64,000 bases of DNA from Bacteroides xylanisolvens XB1A (GCF_000210075.1 NC_021017.1:2692519-2756518), one strand, 5' to 3'. Positions 1 to 11,500 are shown, counted from the stretch's first letter. The notes: generated by a model from the sequence alone, not told the origin. Numbers and translations are program-made.

Positions 1-364
1 TTTTTATATACACTTTCTTTTTTCCTTTGATAATAAGTTGTATAGGCTTTTTTTTATCCATAGCGAAAGCATCAAGTTCAGCTTCTGCCGCGGCCATGCT
101 AAGTCTCGTCATTTTTGCATATTGCCTGATGCCTAGGTGCTTATGCGTTTCCAAGTAAGCTATAGCCATTGCCAATCGTTCCTTTTGATTAAAAGGGTTG
201 CTGACATAAGATGTCACGTCAGGTTGAACCACAACAGTCACCACCCGATCAGGACGATAATAATAATGCCGATGCCAATGTTGTGCATTTGCGGATCCGC
301 AAACCAGCGCCATCGCAACTACCAGTATTCCTGTTTTCCATTTTATCGTTGTACACATAGTCAT
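1..364 (-). CDS. Secreted protein of unknown function, 3' end cut by window edge
   Basis: On the minus strand an open frame starts at ATG 364 (or ATG 358, two codons later) and runs off the left edge, giving about 120 visible residues. The N-terminus is a clear type I signal peptide: a Lys-containing start, a hydrophobic core and a cleavage-like GSANAQ. The mature protein begins with an aromatic/basic stretch (HWHRHYYYRPDRVV), followed by a short beta-like segment, an Ala-rich amphipathic region and a Lys-rich strand (KGKKKVYIK). No enzyme motif is visible and I do not recognise the family. The opposite-strand frame over the same bases has unlikely composition and is not a gene. It lies downstream of the PUL1 terminator, so it is probably a separate unit. 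Confidence 0.7.
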   Translation of the reverse strand, partial: MTMCTTIKWKTGILVVAMALVCGSANAQHWHRHYYYRPDRVVTVVVQPDVTSYVSNPFNQKERLAMAIAYLETHKHLGIRQYAKMTRLSMAAAEAELDAFAMDKKKPIQLIIKGKKKVYIK

Positions 365-696
365 TTATCTTATCTCGTTATACATTCATGTTCCACGTAC
401 CTTTTCGTGAGCTCAACCGAATGGACGTTCTATATAAAAGACCTTGTAAAAGAATAAAAGTAAAATAGAAGAAGTGATTTTTTCAGTTTCCTCTATTAAG
501 AGTCTACTTAAAAAAGTCGATAAATTTAAAAACCGAGGTTCATTCGATAGATTTTTCCCAATCAAAGTCCCTTTAAAAAAGATAGGTTATTGGATGATAA
601 CAGAAAAAGGGAAATCTATTCTGTCATAAGACAGAGCCGTAAGTTAATTTAAGCGGTATAAACGCCAACGGAATGTCGGCTGCAAATAAAAACAAC
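365..696. other. Intergenic stretch, nothing recognised
   Basis: This AT-rich gap separates the truncated secreted gene from the PUL1 terminator. I see no good reading frame, no perfect TAnnTTTG promoter box and no strong hairpin in it. Confidence 0.5.
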
Positions 697-744
697 ATCG
701 CCAGGAACTAGCTAACAAATGCTGTAAGCTAATTCACTGGCGAT
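685..744 (-). terminator. Rho-independent terminator of the PUL1 operon
   Basis: Read on the minus strand, a long hairpin lies just after the last PUL1 gene. The outer arms are ATCGCCAG / CTGGCGAT (737-744 and 697-704) and pairing continues inwards through GAATTAGCT / AGCTAGTTC with one G-T wobble. It is followed by GTTGTTTTTATT. There is no U-tract in the plus direction, so it fits termination of minus-strand transcripts. Confidence 0.75.
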
Positions 745-770
745 AAAAACTATATCAACTAATACCTATT

Positions 771-1673
771 CTACCACTCCTGGAAACGTAAATCGGCTTC
801 TGGATTCTGACGACGAATCAGTTCCTCGTCAACCTGATAAGTGACGCCACCTTTCGTGTACTTATAAGAAAGCGTAAACTTTGGCTGCTTTCCTACAAAT
901 TCCAACGATTCGGCTGCAGGATCTAATGAGGCGGACGCATCTATGATAGCAACACTTCCTCCGGCTTCGATAGTAACGCTTCCGTCCGGATTGACTGTCA
1001 GATTTACCGACTCATTATTTTCCAATGTGTTTCCGAAACCCGGTCTGCGTACTTTGTTTCTACCTAACGAAACAAAGTCGCGGGTCATATTCTGACTCAA
1101 ATCCTTGTTATTGTATTCAGTCACCTGCTGGGTGGATAAGTTAGTAACTTTCCCTTTCACAAAGTATGTCCCATGATACTGGCTGACGAACTTGACAACT
1201 ACAATGCTGTAATCCTTCAACTGACCGTTCACGTCGGTACTTACTTCATCCTGATTATGATCGACCAGCCGGAAAGGGATGGCATAATGCTTATCCAAAG
1301 CGGCATCGTCATTATAGAAAGCATCGGAGAAAGTCACTTTCACATCTGCTATTGCCAGATTCGGATTGCTAATTGTCATCTTGTTCGGATTAGCCAACTG
1401 ATAATAGTTTTCCGGCATCAGTGTCAAGCCCGTACCATCCAGTAAAGACGGATCGATCTCAAACGTAGCCCAATCATCGGTATGCACCTCTCTTTTACCG
1501 CCAATAGCCACTCCCACCTTTATCGACATATCTGTATCGGCTACCAGTGTCCGCAGAGGTTTTTGCGAAGCAAAGTACACAGAACTCTTATCGTAGTCCT
1601 TTTCATAATCGTCATAACAAGCAGTCATCAGAACGCTTATCAGCCCTATCCATAATATATTTAGTCTTTTCAT
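771..1673 (-). CDS. DUF1735-type surface lipoprotein, last gene of PUL1
   Basis: A 300-residue lipoprotein. The signal sequence ends in the lipobox LMTAC, and the Cys is followed by acidic and aromatic residues (YDDYEKDYDK) as in Bacteroides lipoproteins exported to the cell surface. The N-terminal 150 residues have the look of the DUF1735 (BT_3987-like) beta-sandwich: a FAS..PLRTLV strand, then a segment with DPSLLDG and PENYYQL. The C-terminal half (GTYFVKGKV, then NLTVNPDGSVTIE) resembles the C-terminal domains of other PUL lipoproteins. It follows the SusD gene by 29 bp. The likely role is a surface glycan-binding protein of PUL1. Domain names come from pattern memory; the lipoprotein call is firm. 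Confidence 0.8.
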   Translation of the reverse strand: MKRLNILWIGLISVLMTACYDDYEKDYDKSSVYFASQKPLRTLVADTDMSIKVGVAIGGKREVHTDDWATFEIDPSLLDGTGLTLMPENYYQLANPNKMTISNPNLAIADVKVTFSDAFYNDDAALDKHYAIPFRLVDHNQDEVSTDVNGQLKDYSIVVVKFVSQYHGTYFVKGKVTNLSTQQVTEYNNKDLSQNMTRDFVSLGRNKVRRPGFGNTLENNESVNLTVNPDGSVTIEAGGSVAIIDASASLDPAAESLEFVGKQPKFTLSYKYTKGGVTYQVDEELIRRQNPEADLRFQEW

Positions 1674-1702
1674 TGTAAATAAGTATTTATATCAACAGCA
1701 CG

Positions 1703-3499
1703 TTATTCCCAACCCTGATTATTCATTAGATTCTTATTCTTTTCCAGCTCTGCATACGGTAGCGGCATGAAATAGTTTTTCACTTCATATTTCCGTTGTT
1801 CCACTTTCTGTACTTTGAAGCTGAATGTACCATCTTCCTTGCGGGTAACGGCAACACCCTCCACCTCTTCGTTCAACGGCAATACCCAACGACGCATATC
1901 AAAATAACGATGATTCTCGAAAGTAAATTCCAAGCGACGTTCGTTCTGAATCAACTTTCTGAACGAGTCCTTACTTTGAGCCATTTCATCCAGATAAAGA
2001 TCAAAATTGATACCCCCGGCTTGCGAACGGATTGTTTTCAATATTTCGTATGCAGAATACAGGCATCCTTCGGCTTTCACCGTCGGGTTGCCCCAAGCCT
2101 CATTAGCAGCTTCGGCAAAGTTAAGAAGAACTTCCGATTTTCGTAACAAAGGATTGTAATGAACCGAGTTTAAGGTCTGAATCGGATTCAGCATAGCCGA
2201 TTTCTTGGAAACGAATTTAGCCAAATAATAACCCGTACGTGTAGCATTCTCACTAAACGAAGGAGAATCTTTTCCACCCTCGGACATATCCAACGGCTGG
2301 CCGGAATCGCCAAATATAGCACTATGATAGTAGACATTCAGCGCAAAGCGATTATCAAGTACGGCATAAAGCTGCGTCAGATCGAAATCAGGATCAGACA
2401 GATCGACACCGGAACGAACATCGGTTGCCGGATAACCATTCTTCGCATAAAAAGCCTTTACCAGATTATGAGAAGGAGTGGTACGAGCACTTCCATAATA
2501 GAATGGCGGGAAATGAAGGCCTTCCAGTAGATTACTATTAAAATATTTGCGGAAAGCATAATCGGAACTTTCGGTCTGCACATCGGCAATGGAGGAAGCC
2601 GCAACAGGAACATAAGTTCCGAAACCTTCCATGCCCAGAATCTTATTGATCTCTTTGGCTACCGCTTCCCATTTTGCCTGGTAAACCGTAGGATTCAGAA
2701 TTTCGAATTGTCCCATGCCGGTGATCTTCGTCACGTCATCATCCTGCATGGCAGGGCTTGCGCTATATAAAAGCGCACGACTTTTCAGAACAGCTGCCGC
2801 CGCTTTCGTGGCACGGCCGATTTGTGTATTACCAAACTCCAGGTCATCTCCCTGATACACATTCGGTAATAACTCGATGGCATTATCCAAATCGTTGACG
2901 ATAAAATCGACTGTTGCCTGATAAGTAGGACGAAGAAATTCACCGTTCTGCGCGGCCTCATCCTGCGAAATAAAATGATCTGCCAACGGAATACCCAACG
3001 CTTTTCCATTCTTCGCCTTTCCGCCGTACATCTTCAATAGCTCAAAATGCCACCATGCACGCAGGAAATACGATTCACCTTCCAGACGCAGCTTGATTTG
3101 CTTGTCCACTTCCGGATCGGTGCGGTTGTACTGCACCTGGTCGGTCAAGCCGTTTTCGAGGAAAGAGTTTACATAGTTCAACATGTTATACGCATTACTC
3201 CAGTTTCCGATCGGGTTGTTAAACGCTGTCATCCCACCCATATTTAATTTATAGACAGAAGAGCTGCGCAGATTAGTCACTGCATTATCGGTAGCACAAT
3301 CCAGAAAGTTATCTTCAAAACAATCCGGGCGGTTGGCTATGCCATTATAAGCTTTATATAGTACGCCTTGAGCAAGTTCCGGCACTCTCCAGGTATCAGA
3401 GTCTCCGATCTGCCACGTCACCTTTGTATCCAATGTGTCGTCACAAGCACAAAAGAGAAACAGACCTGCTAAAACGCAACTTCCTAATATATGTTTCAT
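1703..3499 (-). CDS. SusD-like nutrient-binding lipoprotein (PUL1, second pair)
   Basis: A 598-residue SusD/RagB-family protein, the outer-membrane lipoprotein that caps a SusC transporter and binds the glycan. I place the start at ATG 3499 because MKHILGSC begins a compact lipoprotein signal ending in CAC-DD. An upstream in-frame ATG at 3535 would add 12 polar residues and overlap the preceding susC gene. SusD hallmarks are present: an early TPR-like helical region with RAWWHFELLKMYGG, and a C-terminal FRKLIQNERRLEFTFENHRYFDMRRW segment in which NERRLE and the RYFDMRRW box are diagnostic. It follows its SusC partner by 25 bp and precedes the DUF1735-type lipoprotein. Confidence 0.93.
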   Translation of the reverse strand: MKHILGSCVLAGLFLFCACDDTLDTKVTWQIGDSDTWRVPELAQGVLYKAYNGIANRPDCFEDNFLDCATDNAVTNLRSSSVYKLNMGGMTAFNNPIGNWSNAYNMLNYVNSFLENGLTDQVQYNRTDPEVDKQIKLRLEGESYFLRAWWHFELLKMYGGKAKNGKALGIPLADHFISQDEAAQNGEFLRPTYQATVDFIVNDLDNAIELLPNVYQGDDLEFGNTQIGRATKAAAAVLKSRALLYSASPAMQDDDVTKITGMGQFEILNPTVYQAKWEAVAKEINKILGMEGFGTYVPVAASSIADVQTESSDYAFRKYFNSNLLEGLHFPPFYYGSARTTPSHNLVKAFYAKNGYPATDVRSGVDLSDPDFDLTQLYAVLDNRFALNVYYHSAIFGDSGQPLDMSEGGKDSPSFSENATRTGYYLAKFVSKKSAMLNPIQTLNSVHYNPLLRKSEVLLNFAEAANEAWGNPTVKAEGCLYSAYEILKTIRSQAGGINFDLYLDEMAQSKDSFRKLIQNERRLEFTFENHRYFDMRRWVLPLNEEVEGVAVTRKEDGTFSFKVQKVEQRKYEVKNYFMPLPYAELEKNKNLMNNQGWE

Positions 3500-3524
3500 A
3501 TTGCCATCTATTAATTGTTCAAAA

Positions 3525-6500
3525 TTAAAATACAAAAGAGACTCCGCCTGTAAAAGTACGCGTCACCGGGTAGTTTGTCACACCGGCATTCAGCAATTCA
3601 GGATCCAAATCTTTCACGGAAGAAAGCACAAACAAGTTTGCACCACGAGCGAAAACCTTCATCTTCTTCACTACCGAACTTGGGGAGAACTGATTGAACG
3701 TGTAGCTCAATTCAACATTCTTCATACGGAAGAAGCTTGTATTCTTCAACCAGAAAGAAGAATTGCGGAAGTTGTTCTCACCAGCAGTGGTTGTCAGGCG
3801 CGGATAATTTCCGGTCGGATTGTTTGCCGGATGATAACGGTCTAATGCCAGTTTGGAGTATTTACCTTCTCCATTATTCCAGTAATAAGCATTCGTTGCC
3901 CAAGTGTGAACGCCCAGTTCGGAATATCCCTGAAGATACAACCCCCAGCCTTTATAACTTACATTGAAATCGATGCCCAATGTAGTACGTGGGAATGAGT
4001 TTCCGAGTTCCTTTACGTCACGACCGTCAATGATTTTATCACCGTTCAGGTCTTTGTAGGCGATGTCGCCTTCCTGATAATCGGCAAACGTCTGGGTTGC
4101 ATGTCCGTTGATGACTACATCTTTGCCAAATAATCCTTCGGCAACCAGTCCCATCATAGCATCGGTAGAACGCCCCACTGTGTAGCGGTATTCTTCACCA
4201 TGTTTCACCTGGTTCCATTTCAATACTTTATTCTTTGACCATACGAAATTGGCTCCTACCGAATAAGCCCAGTCGTTGATGCGGTCGCTCCAAGTGAACA
4301 TTCCTTCTATACCATGATTCAAGACGGAGCCCATGTTATCCTGGTAGGTAAAGTTGCCAGTATAATCCCCGTAAGAGGCATCAACAGAACCGATGATGTC
4401 CGTATGTTTCTCACGGAAATAGTTCATTTCGGTATATAAGCGGTTGTTCAGGAACAAGCCTTCCACACCGATGTTCCATTCTGCTGCCTTTTCCCATTTC
4501 AGGTTCGGATTGCCCGCACGGACAAAAGTGGAATAGTAAGCCGTAGCGCCATTGTTCGTTGTTCCGAACCGGAAGCTGCCGTCTTGCGACCAGGCACGTT
4601 CATACAATAAATGTTCAGTGCTTCTGTCATAGCCCAATATACCGGCGCTGGTTTTCAGTTTCAGGAAGTTCACGTATTCATTGTCTTTCAGGAAATCTTC
4701 ATTGCTTAGAATCCAGGCAAGGCCACCCGCAGTCGAGAAGAAGTATTTATTTCCCGATTTGAAACGGTTGCTTCCCATCAATGCCATGTCGGCTTCCACA
4801 GCATAACGGCGGTCATACATATAGTTTAAGCGCAATGCGTAGTTTGCATTGATGATGTCCTGGGTCACTCCCTGATTCGTTGTTTTCGAGTACATGTAAG
4901 TCAGCCGTGCCGATACATCATGCTTTTGGTTGAATGTATTCTCGTATGCGGCAAAGGCATTCCAACCCAATGTCTGCTGCAAGGTAGTCGACTTCCGACT
5001 CTGTGAAGTGGCTACATCTGTTTTCTTCATCTGGGTGTACATGATCTGTTCCTCACCGGCAAAGTTACGATATGTTTTGATGGCATACGTCGGATAGACT
5101 TTGCTCAAAGAGAGTTGCAGGTAATCATAGTTGTCGAAAGAAAGGAAAGCACCGGCTTTCAACCCTTTTGTCAGCATATCAAGATCGAATTTCAAACCGA
5201 TATTGGTCTGGCTGCGTGTATAACGCTCATCCGTATATCCTCCGTACATTGTTTCCGCGTATGCATTCATCGGACGCAGCAGACTTGCGCCAAACAAAGG
5301 AATTCCGTCCGAGCTGGCTAGTCCGGTTTCTTCCGGTGACATAGTCAGCGGGTATTCATTCGGACGATGCGTAGACAGGGCCGTAAATACCTGACCACAG
5401 TCCAATTGCCCCCATTTACGCATTTCCATACGTCCGGCAACGTCTGCGGATATAGTCAGGAAATCCGTTACATTGAAGTCGAGGTTTCCGCGAAGAGTCA
5501 GACGGTGCAGTTGCGGAGTATAGGTAACGTCTTCAAATCCGCTACCTCCTACATATCCGGCAATCAGGGCATAACGCACTCTGTCGGTACCTCCCGTCAT
5601 ATCGAACGATACTTTCCGATAGTTGGCATTTTTGTTCAATAACTGATCGTACAAATCGACGTTCGGATACAATAGGTCATTGGCTCCTTTGGAGTTTTTA
5701 TATCCTTCCAGTTGTTTCTGATTATAGTAAGGAGTCAATCCGTCATTTGCACGCGCTTCATTGTACAGATTAGCATACTGATAAGAATTCAGAAAATCAG
5801 GAGTACGCGTCATCTGTACCACACCTGCTTCGGCGGTTGCGTTATAAATGCGGCGGTTGGCCTTTCCTCTGCGGGTAGTCACCCAAAGTACGCCATTCGC
5901 AGCACGCGCCCCATAAAGAATCTTGGCAGTGGCATCTTTCAGCAACTCGATACGTTCGATTTCTTCAGGAATCAAATCCGCTGCCGGACGTTCCACACCA
6001 TCGATGATAACAATAGCTGTATTCTCCGACATGCCATGCTGGCCACGGATAAATAAATCAGGCGTATTATTACCCAATCCGCTGACTGTGGAGCGAACTT
6101 GCAGACCTAACATTTTACCTTGCAGCATATTAGTCAGCGTCAAATCAGGGAACGTTCCGAACTGTCCGTTCTCCAGTACGCTCGTTGCGCCTACTTCATT
6201 CCCTTTATACGTCTTGCCACCATCGGCTCTATTCACCAACGATTCTTCGGTCAGGAACAGAGGCTCTTTCTTCAGGACAATCTTTTCAGGAACGATATTG
6301 CTGCCTGTCAGCTTATACACTTTATCTTCATATCCCAAAGCCTCCACCATGACGGTTGCGTCATTCTCGACCTTCGTCTGAAAACGTCCCTTTGCATCTG
6401 TATATAGAACGACTGCGCCTTCTCCACAAATGATAGAAACATTCTTCAACGGGCTACCTTTCTCGTCGGTAACAATAGAAACTACTTCCACCAAAGGCTT

Positions 6501-6608
6501 CTTCGCCGACTTTCTCTTTGATTTATTCTGTGCGAAAGTCAGGCTAGAGCCAACGATAAGGACAAATATGAGCCCTATCAGTCTTATATATCTAATCTTG
6601 TTTCTCAT
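3525..6608 (-). CDS. SusC-like TonB-dependent outer-membrane transporter (PUL1, second pair)
   Basis: A 1027-residue SusC/RagA-family receptor that imports oligosaccharides across the outer membrane with TonB energy. A signal peptide ends near SSLTFAQ. A carboxypeptidase-regulatory-like domain follows (about residues 40-115; GSPLKNVSI, TDAKGRF), then the plug with LQGKMLGLQVR, DLFIRGQHG, AIVIIDGVERP and IERIELLKDATAKILYGARAANGVLWVTT, and then a large beta-barrel ending in an aromatic residue (GGVSFVF). Unlike the other three SusC proteins here, it lacks the canonical EVVVVGYG-type motif before the plug. This suggests it is a diverged second pair. It starts 22 bp after the upstream SusD gene, consistent with one operon. 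Confidence 0.93.
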   Translation of the reverse strand: MRNKIRYIRLIGLIFVLIVGSSLTFAQNKSKRKSAKKPLVEVVSIVTDEKGSPLKNVSIICGEGAVVLYTDAKGRFQTKVENDATVMVEALGYEDKVYKLTGSNIVPEKIVLKKEPLFLTEESLVNRADGGKTYKGNEVGATSVLENGQFGTFPDLTLTNMLQGKMLGLQVRSTVSGLGNNTPDLFIRGQHGMSENTAIVIIDGVERPAADLIPEEIERIELLKDATAKILYGARAANGVLWVTTRRGKANRRIYNATAEAGVVQMTRTPDFLNSYQYANLYNEARANDGLTPYYNQKQLEGYKNSKGANDLLYPNVDLYDQLLNKNANYRKVSFDMTGGTDRVRYALIAGYVGGSGFEDVTYTPQLHRLTLRGNLDFNVTDFLTISADVAGRMEMRKWGQLDCGQVFTALSTHRPNEYPLTMSPEETGLASSDGIPLFGASLLRPMNAYAETMYGGYTDERYTRSQTNIGLKFDLDMLTKGLKAGAFLSFDNYDYLQLSLSKVYPTYAIKTYRNFAGEEQIMYTQMKKTDVATSQSRKSTTLQQTLGWNAFAAYENTFNQKHDVSARLTYMYSKTTNQGVTQDIINANYALRLNYMYDRRYAVEADMALMGSNRFKSGNKYFFSTAGGLAWILSNEDFLKDNEYVNFLKLKTSAGILGYDRSTEHLLYERAWSQDGSFRFGTTNNGATAYYSTFVRAGNPNLKWEKAAEWNIGVEGLFLNNRLYTEMNYFREKHTDIIGSVDASYGDYTGNFTYQDNMGSVLNHGIEGMFTWSDRINDWAYSVGANFVWSKNKVLKWNQVKHGEEYRYTVGRSTDAMMGLVAEGLFGKDVVINGHATQTFADYQEGDIAYKDLNGDKIIDGRDVKELGNSFPRTTLGIDFNVSYKGWGLYLQGYSELGVHTWATNAYYWNNGEGKYSKLALDRYHPANNPTGNYPRLTTTAGENNFRNSSFWLKNTSFFRMKNVELSYTFNQFSPSSVVKKMKVFARGANLFVLSSVKDLDPELLNAGVTNYPVTRTFTGGVSFVF

Positions 6609-6630
6609 ATACTTTTCTTTATTTTAGGTA

Positions 6631-8541
6631 TCACCATCCGGGGTTCTGTTGAAGATTATCCAAAGCCGCCACTTCATCCATCGGTAGCGGATACCAATAA
6701 TTACGCTTGTTAAACGTCCGCACGGCTGTCCTCACCGGAACATACTCGTAAGTAAAGTCGGTCAACTTATAAGTGCAGGCTTTTTCCACTTTCAACTGGT
6801 CGGCCGTATAAGAATGATTGATCGGGGTTGCTTTGACACCCATGATCGGATATTCACCCTTAAACAGGTCTTCAGCAATCATCCAACGGCGGATATCATA
6901 CCAGCGGTGTCCTTCGAACATCAATTCCACACCACGTTCCCGACGATAAGCTTCTCTAAAATCCACTCCATCCGGTAGTTCGCCGATTCCGGCTCTTACA
7001 CGGATTTTATTCAAAGCCTGACGGGCCGACATCGTACAACCCGTAACGACTGCATCCGGATCACCTGTCGCCTCGTATGAAGCCTCTGCCATATCCAGAT
7101 AAACTTGCGAAACACGAATGTACACAGCCACCAAACGATATAATTGGAAACCAGCTTCGCCAAACAAAGGCACACTTGCTTCCGGCCAAATGAACTTCTT
7201 ACACATATATCCGGTCTGTTGAGAGCCTCTCGTAAACTGATTGGTAGAAATGAAGTTCTCGGAGTAACCGCCCGAATAAGTAGTCAGATAATAAGGAACA
7301 CCCTGTAAATTCTTTCCCCATTGCTCACCGGGCACGAGGATATTATTAGTGAAGCGAGGGTCTCTATCCGAGTAAGGATTGGTAGTCTTTACCGCATCAT
7401 AACCGGAACGCGGATCAGTGATCGGATAGTAGTTGCCGTCAGCTCCCTTACGTTCGTACATATCTACCGCATTTTGTGTCGGAGCATTATAAGGAGTACC
7501 TTCGGCACCGGTTTTATTATCGTATGGTTGTGTCAGCCATTGCGCTCTGACGAAAGCAGACCAGTTGCCATGATGCCAACGCAGGAACCATAAGTATTCC
7601 GGCTGTGCGAATTGATTGGAATTAGGCATTAATTGAATACTACGATATTCGTCGTGATTCATCAAGCGATAATATTCGTGACTTTCAATAGCATTGATCG
7701 CCTTTTGCGCACTACGGGCAGCTTCGGCAGCCATCTCTTTTCCATACCCTTTGTTTTCAATAGAATTCAAGTCGTTCTGCATCAAAGGGCTGGCAGCATA
7801 AAGCTGTGTCATCGCTTTTAATGCCATGGCGCCTACTCTGTCAGGCCGTCCATGTTCCTCGTCAGGCCAGCTTATAGGTAAATATTCAATGGCTTTATCC
7901 AAGTCTGTCTGCATCCAAGCATTGGATTCCTGATAAGTTTTACGGGGAAAGTCAAAGTCATCCGATGCTCCCCAAAGCTGGTCAAAGATGGGCATTCCGC
8001 CATATCGCTTGATAATCTCAAAATAGAAGTAGGCACGTAGGAAATGAGCCTGTCCCAACAGTTTTCTCCTTTGGTCGTCTGTGATGGATTTCACTTGATC
8101 TACTCCGCTAATTACACGGTTCACGATACGAAGTCCGGTATAAGCACGAGAAATAGCACTTTTGAAATTCTTCCCATCACTTTTACTTCCTATTTCGAAA
8201 CGTGTACCGGCATTCTCCAGCCAGTTACCTGCATTGACAAACTTCGACGGATCATTATCGCGAACGGATGCATATTCATCCGATAAATTACCTACCGTTA
8301 CGTATGTATTCGAATAAGAGTTGATACCATGTGTAAAGATTAATATATCATCATTTTGAAAGATGCGGTCCATGAACCCTAACAAACTGCTATAATCTTT
8401 ATAAACATCATCTTCGGAAAGTCCGTCATCGGGAGAGCGGTCCAGATAGTCCTCACAACTTCCTACAAACAACCCCAATAGAATGATCCATATCCAATTC
8501 AACTTATGTCTTCTCATATCAGTAAATTTAAAGTGTCTCAT
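6631..8541 (-). CDS. SusD-like nutrient-binding lipoprotein (PUL1, first pair)
   Basis: A 636-residue SusD/RagB-family lipoprotein. The annotated ATG 8541 overlaps the stop of the upstream susC gene by ATGA, suggesting translational coupling. A second ATG at 8517 (MRRHKLNW) gives a tighter signal peptide and is a credible alternative. The lipobox is LFVGSC followed by EDYLDRSP, a very typical SusD start. Diagnostic segments are GQAHFLRAYFYFEIIKRYGG near residue 165 and, near the C-terminus, YRRERGVELMFEGHRWYDIRRW. It should pair with the 1064-residue SusC encoded immediately upstream. Confidence 0.93.
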   Translation of the reverse strand: MRHFKFTDMRRHKLNWIWIILLGLFVGSCEDYLDRSPDDGLSEDDVYKDYSSLLGFMDRIFQNDDILIFTHGINSYSNTYVTVGNLSDEYASVRDNDPSKFVNAGNWLENAGTRFEIGSKSDGKNFKSAISRAYTGLRIVNRVISGVDQVKSITDDQRRKLLGQAHFLRAYFYFEIIKRYGGMPIFDQLWGASDDFDFPRKTYQESNAWMQTDLDKAIEYLPISWPDEEHGRPDRVGAMALKAMTQLYAASPLMQNDLNSIENKGYGKEMAAEAARSAQKAINAIESHEYYRLMNHDEYRSIQLMPNSNQFAQPEYLWFLRWHHGNWSAFVRAQWLTQPYDNKTGAEGTPYNAPTQNAVDMYERKGADGNYYPITDPRSGYDAVKTTNPYSDRDPRFTNNILVPGEQWGKNLQGVPYYLTTYSGGYSENFISTNQFTRGSQQTGYMCKKFIWPEASVPLFGEAGFQLYRLVAVYIRVSQVYLDMAEASYEATGDPDAVVTGCTMSARQALNKIRVRAGIGELPDGVDFREAYRRERGVELMFEGHRWYDIRRWMIAEDLFKGEYPIMGVKATPINHSYTADQLKVEKACTYKLTDFTYEYVPVRTAVRTFNKRNYWYPLPMDEVAALDNLQQNPGW

Positions 8542-11500
8542 AATCCTAATCTAAAACCAATGTTATAACGTCTCACCACCGGATAAACATTCTGTCCCGA
8601 ATGTTCGGGGTCACGGCGGGAATCACCTTTCGAGAACGTCAACAAATTGGTACCGTTGACATATACTTGCAGTTTTGTCAGACGTAAAGGCTGCAACCAA
8701 CGCTTCGGAATCTGATAATTCACTTCCAGGTTCTTCAAGCGAAGATAAGCATGGTTGGTATATGTGTATGTACTAGCCACCGAATTATAACTTCTCTGAA
8801 CATGAATACTGGGGCGAATCGGACCGCCTTGAATCGGAGCATCGGCTGTCCATGTATTCAACGTATTTGGTTGAGCCTTGATATTACCTTCCGGGAAATC
8901 CCATAAATAGGAAGGAATCGCTTCTTTATAAACGTCCATAGCACTGTACCACAACATATTGAATCCGATTCCTTTGTAAGAACCTCCCAATGTAAATCCG
9001 AGGGTAGTAGTCGGATAGTTCAGGTTTTTCATCGGAACCATATCCTTAGCATCAATCATGCCGTCACCATTATAATCGATGTAATACAAGTCTCCCGGAA
9101 TCAATGTATTATGTGTACCATTGGCAATAGTGGACTGCGCCGAGTTATAAATATCATCCAATGACTGGAAGTTTCCTGTTGCCAGGTATTTATTCACATA
9201 TCCGATTGACTTTCCGGCTTTTTTCAAATATTCGCTCTGATTCTTCGGGTCATCAATAAAGACAACACGGTTCTCACTGGTTGCAAAATTAAACTTCGCG
9301 TAATAATTAAACTTTCCAATACGGTCGTTCCAAGCAATATCCAGTTCAAGACCGTGATTTTTAGTCTTACCCAGATTCACCTGCGGAAAAGCAATACCAC
9401 TATCGGCCCATGACGGAATCGTATTACGTGTCATCAAAATGTTATTACGCTTTTCATCGAACAAGTCCACAGTAAAGTTTAGTTTACCCCACAAACCTAT
9501 TTCGATACCGATATTCTGCTTAATAGATTCTTCCCAGGTAGCATCGGGGTCGGCCAATTTTCCTTCTTTGTATAAAGGTCCCCAGTTACTGGTCTGATAT
9601 TTACCAAACTGCGCATTGGCAGATAGTTGCTCAAACTTCTGAATATAGTTGAAACGGGTAGCACCTTTATCATTACCAACTACTCCATACGAATAGCGCA
9701 CTTTCAGGTTGGTCAGTACACCTTTGGTCAATTTCTTTACCCATGGTTCTTCACTGATACGCCAACCAATAGAGGCAGAGGGGAAGAATCCGAAACGGCG
9801 TCCCGGAGCAAATTTTTCCGAACCAGTGTAGGCACCGTTAAATTCAGCAAGATAACGCTCTTTGAAGTTGTAAGTGACACGGCCTACCCAGTCTTCTTCG
9901 TAAGCCGGGAAGTTCATCACACCCGAATTAGCAGTATTGGTTGATTCGTTCATCTTACGGTTAAATACAAATAAGGCACTTACATCGTGATCGCCAAACT
10001 GGCGACTATAATTCAATGCTAATTCGTAATAAAGTTTACGTCCGTAAGCCTTGAAACCGTCATAAACACCACCAACAGGCAAATCTCCGGGAGCATTTTC
10101 ATCCGGATAGCGTTTCTCGGTATAATTATAAGTAATTGTTCCGTCAGCATTATAAATAGGATTGGCGTAATCATACACACGATTAATACGAATATGTGTA
10201 CGTTGGGCAACCAAATCGTCTTTACCTAAAATCTTACCCGGCATGATCTGGGTAGTCCATGAAGAAGAAGTAGTGTAAGACAATGATGCTTTCAATGACA
10301 GTCCCTTTGTAATAAAGTCCAGCTTCTGATTCAAGATTACATCGTAGAAACCTTGATGTTGCTTAATATTACGACTACCTCCTTCGTTCATCAGACAGGC
10401 TATATTTTGATCGGAGCTTAACCCGTCTCCCCATATTCCATTACTATATTTAATCGGAAATTCATTACTTGGAGCCGTAAAGAACGTTTTAAAAAAACGT
10501 TCATCCGGAGAATCGACATTCTCATAATAAGACGGTTGGTTCTGATAACCCATCTTACCGGCCACATTGAACGAAAGTTTAGTAGTACTTGTGATATTGA
10601 AGTCGAAATTACTACGCCAGTTATAACGACGGTAAGAGAAGGAAGGATCGAAATCCTCTTGTTTGGTAGTATTAAAAATATCTCCGTCATGCAAATAACC
10701 CAAAGATACGAAATAACTCATTTTCTTCGTACCACCACGTACATTAAGATTATAAGCCTGTTCATAACCTACATTCTTTACCAGTTCTTTCCACCAGTCC
10801 ACTTCGGGAAAGACATCGTTATATGGACCGTAATTTCCGGTAGCATACGCATTTTCCCATGCGGTAATGGTAGATTCGGGAACCATTGCTCCCCAGTTAC
10901 CATCATTAGCCTGGGCTCTGTTATACTGTTTCATAGAGGTCACATAGTCAGACCATTCAGGAGCAGCAGAAGGTTGTTTAAAACCGAAGTTAGCTGTGAA
11001 TGAGATTTCCGGTTTCTGTTCGAGTCCGCGTTTGGTTGTCAACAAGATAACGCCGTTCGCACCTTTCACACCGTAAACCGCAGTTGCCGAAGCGTCTTTC
11101 AGTACAGAAATAGATTCGATTTCGTTCACATCGACATCGTTGAAGTCACGTTCGATACCATCCACTAATACCAGTGGCTCCGCTTCTCCCCAGGTAGACT
11201 TACCACGAATCAATAAAGAAGCCTTATCGGCTCCCGGCTTTGAAGTGGAATTGATGGCAACCACACCCGGCATCTGACCTTGCAAGGCTTCGGAAACGGA
11301 GTTCACGCTACCTATCTTTAATAAATCATCTCCTTTTGCAGTAGCAATGGAACCGACACTGGATACCTTTTTCTGTACACCGTATCCAACCACTACCACT
11401 TCTTCCAGTGTCTCCGTATCTTCTCCTAAAGAGATTACTCCTAAAGTCGTTTTATTCTTTAAATCCAGTTCCAGAGTTTTATAACCCACATAAGAAATGA